Assembly: GCA_026120185.1 (NCBI GenBank) | Contig: JANUWF010001937.1 | Coordinates: forward strand, 2,790,001 to 2,854,000 | Direction: 5' to 3' | DNA length: 64,000 nt | Source: Voacanga thouarsii | Lineage: Eukaryota > Streptophyta > Magnoliopsida > Gentianales > Apocynaceae | Part shown: piece after piece, positions 55,284-64,000 of the stretch | Numbering within the stretch: position 1 is the stretch's first letter | Layout of the letters: the number at the start of each line of letters is the position of its first letter | Program-made: the position numbers and the translations under genes | The notes under the pieces: model-generated | The model's input: the letters and a program-made list of their open reading frames with translations, nothing else | Database searches by the model: none | What the model was told of the DNA's origin: nothing

Positions 55284-56734
55284 TTATCTCTTTCCAAATA
55301 AGACATGTGGTTTAGAGGATGCAGAAGGTGCTAGAGCTTCCTTAATCGGAGATTTTGCCTTGGTTGGCTCAGTAGCATGCACTTCCTCTGCGGCAGGCAG
55401 TTCAATTTCTTTTTCAATGATTGGTTCTTCTCTTGTTTCCTTTTCTTGAGCAGACATTGTAGGGGTAGACACTACTGCATCTATTTTTGCAGTCTTTTCT
55501 ACTACTGTCAATCTATTTCCAAGACTATGAAGCTTAGAATTGAGATTATCCAATTTCATAACTAGTGAGTTGATAGCATCCAAAATACTCACAGTTAGTC
55601 CCACATTATTTTCTTTTCCCTTAGCAAAGGATTCTGCCTGAGAATCATCTTCAAGCTTTCTTTTAGTTCCAACAGCAGAAGCAGACTTTCCTTCTGCTTT
55701 AATTTTCATCAATGTTTCCTTTTCTTTACCCTCAGTGTCTTTCAGAAGCTTCCATTCATTTCCAATCTTACATAACCCATTCTTTCAAAGGAATCAAAGC
55801 TGTAAACATTCATTTTTGTCGGATCACAGGGAACTGAATTTAAATCAACATTAAAATAACTGAACAATTTAGATAACAGATTTCCAAAAGGCAAAGATTT
55901 ACTAGAAGTATTCCTTGATTGTAGCATTAACTTAGCAGCTAAAAACCCAAAATTAATTTGCCTTCCCTCTACCAAAGCTAACATGATTACCATCTGCAAA
56001 ATGCTTATGGAGGTCTTATGTCCGTAGCTCAAAGCTACCATAATGGAAACCATATAGTGCAAAATCCTTTCAACTCCATTAAGCCATTTTGTACTTTGGT
56101 TACTAGAGTTCCCAAAATTCTTTCCTCCAATAAAGATTTCCTCAAATTTCTTTAATTCAAAGATTTCATTTCCCTTTGGAAATTTATTCAACTCAAAATA
56201 TTGATTTCCTGCATCCCGTACATCACAGATCCTATTTAGCAAATGGTGATCAAACTCAATATCTTTTCCTTTAACTCTTGACATATACCATCAAATCATA
56301 AAACCTCCCCCCAGTTTCCTCGAGATGACCTTTTCTTAAATTGGCATAAAATTCCCAAACAAGTGGAGTAAATAATTTCTCATCAATAGAAAGTAAATTA
56401 CCCCATCCAATGTGTTCAAACATATCCAATACATTTGAGAAATTTAGAAACACTGAAAGATTAGCACGATATCCAAAAATAACTATTCTGTTCCTCAAAA
56501 CCCAATTATTGTAATCGGATTCACATTGAGAGTCTATGAAATAGAGTACCTGATTTCTAGAACTCACTTGTTTTGGTGAAGACTTTGATGAGTCATAGTA
56601 TGATGCCGAGAAGTCTAGTTCAGGGGAGACTTCTTTTCCTTTCGCTTTGCTTAAAATTGAACCCTTCTTCTTCAACTTTGGAGAATTTTGTGCACCTCCT
56701 TGGGTTTTGGTGTAGATGATTTCGTTTTTGCCAT
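55284..56734 (-). pseudogene. C5 extra ORF (ORF3) between pol and the 3' LTR
   Basis: Three frames give one broken protein of about 480 residues, starting at ATG 56734 (MAKTKSSTPKPKEVHK). 56271-56675 carries Lys/Ser-rich text, then SLDEKLF-type IDEKLFTPLVWEFYANL, resembling the plant transposon-protein domain with a (L/V)REFYANL motif. 55742-56284 continues it (VKGKDIEFDHHLLNRI, GVERILHYMVSIMVALSYGH). 55284-55712 is charged, with a coiled-coil-like MKLDNLNSKLHSLGNRLTVV stretch and an EKE/Pro-rich tail. No signal peptide or membrane span, so not a typical envelope. Frameshifts near 55760, 56280 and 56690. Function unknown. Confidence 0.65.
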
Positions 56735-57169
56735 TAGTAAGATTAGGGCTTTTCTGGACTGACGGTTTTCTTTGAAGAAGAAGAACACAGAAAGTTTTGG
56801 AGGATGTCGATTACAAGGATTTGGAGAAAGATAAAGTGCTTTGAATGTCTGGAGAAATGTGATATAAAGTGCATTAAAAAGATAAATTTATCACAGAAGT
56901 TTAGAGAAACGCGCAAACTAACTTTTTGAAATTCAAAAATTGGAATATAGAAAAATATAGAGTATATAAAAAAATGTTTTGGATTTTGACCTAACCTGAA
57001 ATAATCATCTAAACGAAACCTTTTCAAAAATGCATTTTGGATGCGGGATTTAGACTTAAATACTACGTCCAAACAGTTGTTGATGTGTTTGGGATACAAA
57101 CACTGTGTCTAAAAACTTTTTCTTCACTAATCCTGCAAAATAAAGAAGACTTATGCCAAAAAGTTAATT

Positions 57170-58900
57170 ATCAGAATTTTGTAATTCCAAAATCTCTTCT
57201 CAGATTGTTAAATCTTTCTTCAGCTAGAAGTTTAGTGAAGATATCTGCAAGTTATTCATCAGTTGAAATATATTCAATACAGACATCGCCTTTGAGCACA
57301 TGATCTCGGATGAAATGATGTTTAATTTCTATATGCTTTGTCCTAGAATATTGAACAAGATTTTTTGTTAAAATGATAGCACTTGTATTGTCACATAACA
57401 TAGGTACACAATTAAAGTTAAGACCAAAATCTAGCAATGTATTCTCCATCCTCAAAATTTGTGCACAACAACTGCCGGCTGCAATGTATTCAGCCACAGT
57501 AGTGGATAAGGATACATAAGCTTGGTTTTTGCTATGCCATGACATAAGAGAGTATCCAAGAAATTGACAATGGCCATTAGCACTTTTTCTTTCAACTTTA
57601 CAGCTTGCATAATCTGCAAATGTGTATCCTATAAGATCAAATGTGTTAGTGTGAGGATACCATAAGCCATAATCATATGTGCCAATTAGATATCGAAGTA
57701 TGTGTTTTACTACACATAGATGTGATTCTTTTGGACAAGATTGAAAACAAGCACAAAGACATACTAAAAATATAAGGTTAGGTTGGCTAGCAGTAAGATA
57801 GAGTAAGTTTCCAATCTTAACTCTATACTTATGTTCATCTACTTTCTTACCCTTTTCATCTCGATCAAGTTTTATAGAAGTACTCATAGGTGTGCAGATT
57901 TCTTTTGCTTCATTCATTCCAAACCTTTTGAGCAACTCCTTGGCATACTTAGCTTGATTTATAAAGATTCCATCCTTGGTTTGCTTAATTTGCAGTCCGA
58001 GGAAGAAGTTTAGTTCTCCCATCATACTCATTTCGAATGCTTGTTGCATTATCTTAGAAAACATCTTACACAAATAGTCATTAGTAGTACCAAAAATGAT
58101 ATCATCAACATAGATTTGAACAATTAGTAGATCACCAGAATTATCAGATTTGATGAACAAGGTGGTATCGATCAAGCCTCTTGAAAAACCTTTTGAAATT
58201 AAGAAACCACTAAGCCTCTCATACCAAGCTCTTGGAGCTTGCTTTAATCCATAAAGAGCTTTAGAAAGTTTGAAAACATGATTTGGAAAGTGCTCATGAA
58301 TAAAATCAGGAGGTTGTTCAACATATACTTCCTCCTCAATAAAATTATTTAGGAATGTACTTTTAACATTCATTTGATAGAGCATGAAATTTTTGAAGGA
58401 TGCAAAAGTAAGAAGCATTCTTATAGATTCTAGCAATAGGAGCGAATGTCTCATCATAATCAATGCCATTTTCTTGATTAAATCCTTGGGCGACTAATCT
58501 AGTTTTATTTCTAATCACAGCTCCATTTTTATCAAGTTTATTTCTAAATACCTATTTGGTACCAATAACTGGACAATCAAGAGGTCTAGGGACAAGTTTC
58601 CAAACTTGATTTCTTTCAAATTGGTTTAATTCTTCTTGCATAGCAATAATCCAAAATTTATCATGCAATGCTATATCAATACAGTCAGGTTCTATATTTG
58701 AGAGAAGAGCAAAGCTATCAATGAAATACCGTCTAGTTAACTCCATAGTTTGGATCACCAATGATATGTTCTTTGGGGTGACCTGTTTTGTATTTCCAAT
58801 CTTTTGGAAATTGTTGATTTGTAGAATCTTTAGTTTGTTCTTTTCCTTGTTCAACTTGTAGCTTTTCAATTTCTTCTTCTTTTGCATGAGTATCTAGTGG
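57170..58900 (-). pseudogene. C5 reverse transcriptase and RNase H
   Basis: 58552-58887: linker and RT start (MQEELNQFERNQVWKLVPRP, ending GTK then a TAG for Trp). A frameshift near 58440 is followed by the 405-residue frame 57252-58469: [46 protein letters not shown] (YVDD at 58101-58112), GELNFFLGLQIKQ, FGMNEAKEICTPM, then RNase H with CKVERKSANGHCQFLG, TVAEYIAAGSCCAQIL, MLCDNTSAI and KHIEIKHHFIRDHV. One TAA near 57252 separates the usual ADIFTK end. Catalytic Asp residues of RT are kept. Sirevirus-type. Confidence 0.88.
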
Positions 58901-58917
58901 TGGAGCTTTGAGTTGAT

Positions 58918-59958
58918 CTATTTGACTTCCTTTGAACTTCCTACATCATCATCATCATCTTTTTTTGAAGTATAAATGTTAGATTTATCAAACACAACAT
59001 GCACGGATTCTTCCACATAAAAAGTCCTTTTGTTGTACACTCTATATGCCTTTTTGTTGGAATAGTATCCAAGAAATATGATCTCATCGGACTTGCTGTC
59101 AAATTTTCCAAGATTGTCTTGGGTATTAAGGATAAAACATTTACAACCAAACACTTTAAAATAAGAGATTGATAGAGTTTTGTCAAACATAAGCTCAAAA
59201 GGTATTTTTCTCAAAAATGGTCTTAGCATAACTCGATTTACTATATAGCAAGCTGTATTAACAACTTCAGCCCAAAAGTATTTTGGAAGAGCATTTTCAC
59301 AAAACATTGATCTAACTATTTCTTGCAAAGTGTGATTTTTCCTCTCAACAACATTATTTTGTTGAGAAATTTTAGCTGCTGATAAATTGTGAAAAACTCC
59401 ATTTTCTTCACAGAAGTGTGTAAATTCATTGTTGCAAAATTCTTTACCATTATCACTTCTAATAGAAATCAGTTTGCATCCAATAGAGTTTTGGATGCAT
59501 TTAATCAGTTTCGAAAATTCAGAAAAGGCTTCATCCTTTTGTCCAAGAAATAAAGTCCAAGTGAATCTATCGAAATCATCAACTAGTACGTATGCATACT
59601 TCTTACCTCCAAGACTAATAGTCCTCATTGGTCCAAACAAATCTATATGAATTAATTCGAGAGGTTTTGAGGTTAAAATCATTTTCTTGGGTTTAAAGGA
59701 GGTTTTGATTTGTTTTCCAAATCGGCATGCATCACAAATTTTGCTTTTATCAAACTTTATTTTGGACAGTCCCCTAACAAGCTCTTTTGAAGACAGCTTA
59801 TTTAGTAAATCAAAAGATACATAGCCTAATCTTCTATGCCAAAGAAAACCATCATTGTCATGTATGGATAGGCTTCTAATACCATTAGCTATAAGGTTAT
59901 TTAGATAGAATACATACACATTTCCAGCACGTTTGGCAGTAAAAATTGTTTCAAAATT
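58918..59958 (-). pseudogene. C5 integrase
   Basis: A 333-residue frame in phase with protease; one TGA-type stop lies between them (59956-59958). WHRRLGYVS replaces the usual second zinc His by Tyr; CDACRFGKQ keeps the cysteines. Catalytic core HIDLFGPMRT, then RSDNGKEFCNNEF and NNVVERKNHTLQ keep D, D and E. Then YFWAEVVNTACYIVNR, FKVFGCKCFIL, EIIFLGYYSNKKAYRVYN and an Asp-rich C-terminus. Near complete, with a probable zinc-site defect. Confidence 0.88.
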
Positions 59959-60300
59959 TCAGCTGTCCATTATAGAACAAGAATCCTTTTCAAAGATGAT
60001 TTTGCAACCATTATCACATAGTTGGCTAATGCTAAGCAAGTTATATTTCAAATAATCAATTAGTAATACTTGTTTTATAATGGTTAGGGAACTTTTACCA
60101 ATATTACCAATGCCAAGAATCTTTTCTTTCTTCTTATCTCCAAATGTAATGAATCCTTCATTTGTGGTCTGTATATCCTCTAACAAAGCTGCATTTCCAG
60201 TCATGTGTCTTGAACAACCGCTGTCCAAGAACCACTTGATGAACCTCAAAGAATGTGCCTATACATGAGAAGGAGGAATGATTTTTGATACCCAAACTTT
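59959..60300 (-). pseudogene. C5 protease
   Basis: WFLDSGCSRHMTGNAALLED keeps the catalytic DSG. It continues with GFITFGDKKKEKILGIGNIG and LLSISQLCDNGCKIIF, typical of Sirevirus protease. One stop at its end and one at its start (near 60260) separate it from neighbours in the polyprotein. Confidence 0.8.
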
Positions 60301-62120
60301 CTTGGGTCCATGAAGATTAATAACATTTCCTTTGATTTTTCAGAATGTTATTCCACCGAACTCCACTTTTCTTTTAATAAGACATCTCGATACCATATGT
60401 CCCGATTTTTCACAATATGTGCAAGCTTTTGTGTGTTGGGTAACATAAGGTAAATTTAACAAATTGATGCTTGTTAATTTTGTCCTTATTCTCGTGTCCA
60501 TATCCTAAGCCATTCGATTTTCAGCATTAACAAATCTAGGCTTGAGAATTTTGTCCTTATTCTCATGTCTATATCCTAAGCCGTTTCGATTTCCAACTTG
60601 ATGTTGAGTTCTGAGTAATTTTTCCAGATTGCTTTTACCATTTGTGAATTTTTCAATACATGTGGTAAAATCATTGACTCTATTTTTCATGTCCTCAAAT
60701 GTGCTAACCATACTTTTAAGAGTTTGAATTCTATCACACAAATTTCTATTTTCCAGAGATGCATATTGTAAAGTAGTCATGATCACATATTTTTCAATAA
60801 TAGCACTCATATGTGACTCAAGAGACATTTTTTTATCATTCAACAACATTTCATTCTCTTTTATCAAATAGCAAAATCTTCAACTTCATTTCTTTATTTT
60901 TTCTGGATAGTTTTTTTAGTTCATGAAATATATCAATTAACAGCTCATTTGGATCATCATGCTTTTTAGTCATAAATATCAGTGAATTAGACATGAAATT
61001 AATTGTAATAGAGTTTACCTTGTTTTCCATGGCCATGAAACATATGTTGGCAGTTTCATTCTCACAATCTTGATCTTCAGACTCAGTCCCATTTAAGTCC
61101 TAAGTTCTCATCAATCCTTTACATTTCTTTGCCTTCAAGTCTTTCTTTTGTCTAAGAATTCTTCCTACCTTACCTTTTGCAACTAGACAATCAGCAATGA
61201 AGTGTTTAGTACTTTTACATTCATAACATTGAGGTTTGAATGCTGGGGTTTGTCCTTTCTTTCTCACGAACTACTTTCCTCTTTTGTAGTTCCTTTTGTT
61301 AAACTTTCTTCTGAATTTTTTTGCTATCATAGCCAAATCTTCATTGTCTATTTTCGTGCCCTCACTACTATCAGATAGACTAGTTTCTTCATCTTCTTTT
61401 TCAACTTTCAATGCTATTCCTTTCTTGCCTTTATCATGATCATCAGATTCTTGAAACCTTTTGAGTTTCATCTCATGTGTTAGAAGAGATCCGATCAGCT
61501 CTTCAGTTGGTAAGGATTTTAAATCCTTGGATTTTTTCACTACAATAGATTTAGGTTGCCAGCTTTTAGGTAAGGCATCTAGAATTTTTCGATTTTGTTC
61601 CCCAAGGGAATAAGCCTTCCTATAGGCTTTGAGACCATTTGTGATATTAGTAAATCTCGTGAAGATATCAGTGATGCTTTCATTCGGCTGTATTGTGAAT
61701 AATTCATAATCATGAATTAGAAGCCCCAGTTTTGATTCTTTAACTTAGTTTGTCCCCTCATGGGTGACTTCAAGTAATTTCCATATTTCATGGGCTGAAT
61801 CACAACCACTAACTCGATTGTCTTTAGTAGAATCAAGTGCACAATATAAAATGTTCATAGCATGAAAATTTAAAGTCATCTTAACATTGTCTTCAACACT
61901 AAACTGGTCATTTTGTTTAGGTAATTTTATGCCATCAACAACTTTTGACGGAATAAAAGGACCTTTCTCTATCAAGTTCCATAACTCAAAGTTGATAGAA
62001 TACACATAAATTTTCATTCTATTTTTCTAGAATGTGTAGTTGTTTCCATTAAATAAAGGAGGTTGATTTGTTGAAGATCTTTCAACATATGGAAGAAATG
62101 ATGAGCTTGCCATAAGGATC
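60301..62120 (-). pseudogene. C5 gag with two zinc knuckles, broken
   Basis: 61745-62017 is the N-terminal part (YSINFELWNLIEKGPFIP, SAHEIWKLLEVTHEGTN, then stop). The frame goes on without ATG through QPNESITDIFTRFTNI to 61271 (KSLPTEELIGSLLTHEMKLK, SDSSEGT). Knuckle 1 near 61190-61230 is CYECKSTKHFIADC (Gly to Lys). 60505-61036 is a long helical stretch (LIDIFHELKKLSRKNKEMKL; ENRNLCDRIQTLKSMV) with a frameshift near 60860. Knuckle 2 near 60381-60424 is CTYCEKSGHMVSRC, intact. Two knuckles with a coiled region between them is the Sirevirus plan. Confidence 0.8.
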
Positions 62121-62157
62121 TTTTCAACAAGGTTGTTAAACTAAGAATATGTAGACC

Positions 62158-62170
62158 AACCCCGATACCA
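62158..62170 (-). promoter_or_regulatory. Primer-binding site of C5
   Basis: Minus strand TGGTATCGGGGTT, close to the initiator tRNA-Met type site, two bases from the LTR. Confidence 0.75.
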
Positions 62171-62172
62171 AA

Positions 62173-63353
62173 TGAAAAACCTTAGAAGGGGGTGAATAAG
62201 GTTTTTGGTAAACTAACAATTTTCCAATCGTCTGATATATAGAATAATGATGATCATCAAGTTTCCTGGACCAACTTTACGGTGACAAAGAAAGCTATCC
62301 AAGAACACTTTGAGATATATCCAGATTCAGACTAAAGTAGGAAAAATAATGCAGTCAATGACATATGCAAAGAAATGAGACACAAAATGTATAGTGGTTT
62401 GATCTACCAAGATCTACGTCCACTACCTTAAACTTACACTTAAAGATTTTCAACTAGATTTCATTTACTCAACTTAATGAAATCAAACTATACCACATAC
62501 AAGAGAGGATCACCACACTTGGTTTTCCAAAACCTCTCAATCAAATCAAAGTTCTCCTAAAATGGGTTTTACACCATAATCTTATACTACAAAGGGGATT
62601 GAATATCAATAGAACAGTAAAAGCTCACTTGTTTGAGCTGATGTTTACTAAGGTACAGAGCACAAACACTTTTACCTTTTTGACATAATATAAATTCATT
62701 TTGAAGCACTTGATAAAAGGAGATTTTTGTAATCTATTGGGCAATAGTGTTTCTTAGAAGAATGCCACAAAAATCTTCTGTCCAATCATGTTTAGAGGCT
62801 TTTTATAGAGCCAAAAAGTAAAGTACCAACAGCTATTATTTTTTTTGTTAAATTTACCCGTGTTTTGGACTCGAGTTTCGAACAACGATACATCCAAAAG
62901 GTAAGTCCAAAATGGCACTTTTTCTAGCAGAAACAATTCATTATTGTTTACAGAATTTTGGACGAATCTTTTGGATGCAGAATCATCCAAATTATTCAAT
63001 CCAAAATTTTGAGATTTTCAAAACTTTGAAATCTTTTTCTTTGTAAGCTTCAAGGTAAAAATCAATTGAATTAAAAGGTAAAGTGACATAGGAATTAATA
63101 AGAAATACCTTAATAATACTTCATAGTCTAAAGTTTTTCATATCAGGACTTCTTGGTATACAATCTCATAAACTTGAACTTCATTAGATCTCCTATATTT
63201 GAATTCGTTGCTCAAGAATTGCTTAACAATCAGATTTGAATCCTTTAGAAGAACTAAGGTCAAACATGTCCTATCACATGTAGATTACACAAGTTAGTTC
63301 ACATCAATGTTTGTCATAAGTTAAAACATAGGAGAAGGCCCTTAGGGCTAACA
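62173..63353 (-). repeat. 5' LTR of C5
   Basis: 1181 bp; minus strand TGTTAGCCCTAAGGGCC...AAGGTTTTTCA. No coding content; the 81-residue ORF 62754-62999 has no support in the 3' LTR because that part is deleted there. Confidence 0.85.
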
Positions 63354-64000
63354 AGAATCAAGAAAGCTTATAAAGACAAGAAAAACATAAGAGAAATGTG
63401 TGAATTCAGGGATCCAATCTAGCTACCTATTTTTCAAAGATAAATTCACCACTCAAAGGAGCATTGTTCAAATGAGGTTTTCAAGAGAAGAAGAATGGCT
63501 TGTCTATGAGTTCTATCTTTTATCATTTGTTTATTTTTCTAGAACAATGATGTGCTTAATATTTTGATTGTAATTGCAAATTACTTTAGAGATTATGATT
63601 TTGAGTTAATTGGGATTTTGATCATTCTATTGTTATTCTTAGTATTTGATTACTTGTTATCATTGGTTGTTAATGCGTTTTCTTCTAATTGACTTGGAAA
63701 ACGATATTAGAAGTTCATTGTATTGGTTTTATATTTGTCAAATCTTAATAGACTTGGGAAATAAAGTTAAGATTAAAGAACTAAAGTAATCAATGGTTGG
63801 TTGATTTAACCTAGAGAGGGTCATTGGCTAATTTCATTTTTATGAGGTATGAGTTACTTTTTTCTGCTTTGGTTTGATTGGAAAATCTGCTAAATTCATC
63901 AAGAGATAGTGGTTCCATGGATTGAGAAAGAAGTAGATTCTATATAGGTGAATTTATTACTCGGAAAACGATTGAATTTTACTTAAGTTCCTTCATGATG

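Larger units (their letters stand above)
53756..63353 (-). mobile_element. Sirevirus-like Ty1/copia element C5 with extra ORF
   Basis: 9598 bp, minus strand: 5' LTR 62173-63353 (TGTTAGCCCTAAGGGCC...GGTTTTTCA), primer site 62158-62170, gag with two zinc knuckles, protease, integrase, RT (YVDDIIFG), RNase H to about 57170, extra ORF 55284-56734, 3' LTR from 53756. Flanks GGAAT (53751-53755) and AGAAT (63354-63358), one mismatch. The TGTTAGCCCTAAGGGC LTR start, the two knuckles and the YVDDIIFG box fit the SIRE/Maximus lineage. The 3' LTR has lost 380 bp and the element carries several stops. Confidence 0.88.
34470..64000 (+). mobile_element. Tandem array of a non-autonomous gypsy-like LTR element
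   Basis: Plus-strand order: partial internal domain (34470-35512), LTR1 (35513-36927), internal domain 2 (36928-39512), LTR2 (39513-50666, split by C3), internal domain 3 (50667-53334), LTR3 (53335 to beyond 64000, split by C5). Each LTR-to-internal border has a tRNA-Asp-like primer site and each internal-to-LTR border a polypurine tract, so neighbouring units share LTRs. Internal domains are only 2.6-2.7 kb and lack gag-pol motifs; they carry one conserved unknown ORF. This looks like a LARD-type element amplified by unequal recombination. The shared CTTGAGGACAAG..AAGTGTGGGGG context and the primer site suggest that Athila-type elements mobilise it. Confidence 0.75.
53335..64000 (+). repeat. 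LTR3 of the array, split by C5, runs off the window
   Basis: 53335-53755 and 63359-64000. It starts TGATAAGGGC and keeps palindrome copies at 53514-53527 and 53633-53646. The TATA-like box at 63369-63375 lies just right of the C5 insertion. The window ends inside this LTR, in the part equivalent to LTR2 at about 40580. Confidence 0.82.

Noticed and set aside
1..64000. Host protein-coding gene or tRNA/rRNA gene
   Set aside because: All longer frames are explained by retroelement proteins, their shadows or the unknown array ORF; tRNA-like text is limited to primer-binding sites.

Overview
The window is plant nuclear DNA made almost entirely of LTR retrotransposons nested in one another. It is AT-rich and contains Ty1/copia elements (initiator-tRNA-Met-type primer sites) and Ty3/gypsy elements of Athila and Del/Tekay type (tRNA-Asp-like primer site, AAGTGTGGGGG polypurine tracts). 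This fits heterochromatic or intergenic DNA of a flowering plant, probably a eudicot; the species cannot be named. I found no convincing host gene, rRNA, tRNA gene or CRISPR array. Every recognisable retroelement gene has at least one stop, frameshift or truncation.

Left part (1-29124, mostly minus strand). A degenerate copia element (C0, 1-4534) runs off the left edge; its 5' LTR is cut at 4534. Next is a large minus-strand Athila-type gypsy element (GA1, 4535-29124). Its 3' LTR (4535-7097) holds a solo copia LTR (4979-6843). Its body (7098-14621) holds a solo LTR of another gypsy-like family (12832-14410, TSD ATGAG). Its 5' LTR is split into 14622-15356 and 28143-29124 by a complete copia element of Angela/BARE-like type (C1, 15357-28137, TSD AGCAG). 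The 5' LTR of C1 is in turn split by a 3.4-kb solo Del/Tekay-like LTR (15999-19412, TSD TAGGG). Nesting here is three levels deep.

Middle (29125-34465): a fragment of another Angela-like leader and gag, a probable gypsy LTR in plus orientation, and a piece of a second Athila pol gene split by a minus-strand gypsy LTR (32687-34189).

Right part (34470-64000): a head-to-tail array of a non-autonomous gypsy-like element, arranged internal - LTR1 - internal - LTR2 - internal - LTR3. It has tRNA-Asp-like primer sites, repeated polypurine tracts and one conserved ORF of unknown function, but no pol. LTR2 is split by a complete Angela-like copia (C3, 40783-50523, TSD CAACA, LTRs about 98% alike in the part compared). 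LTR3 is split by a minus-strand Sirevirus-like copia (C5, 53756-63353), which carries an extra ORF between pol and its 3' LTR.

Most notable signals: (1) in the Angela-like family a short basic ORF in the LTR ends at a GT splice-donor-like site, and gag in three separate copies starts at an AG acceptor-like site in the matching phase, suggesting that gag-pol is translated from an mRNA spliced across the primer site; (2) the tandem multi-LTR array with its unknown ORF; (3) clustered ACCTGGCGCCAGGT palindromes in the array LTRs; (4) the extra ORF of the Sirevirus-like element.
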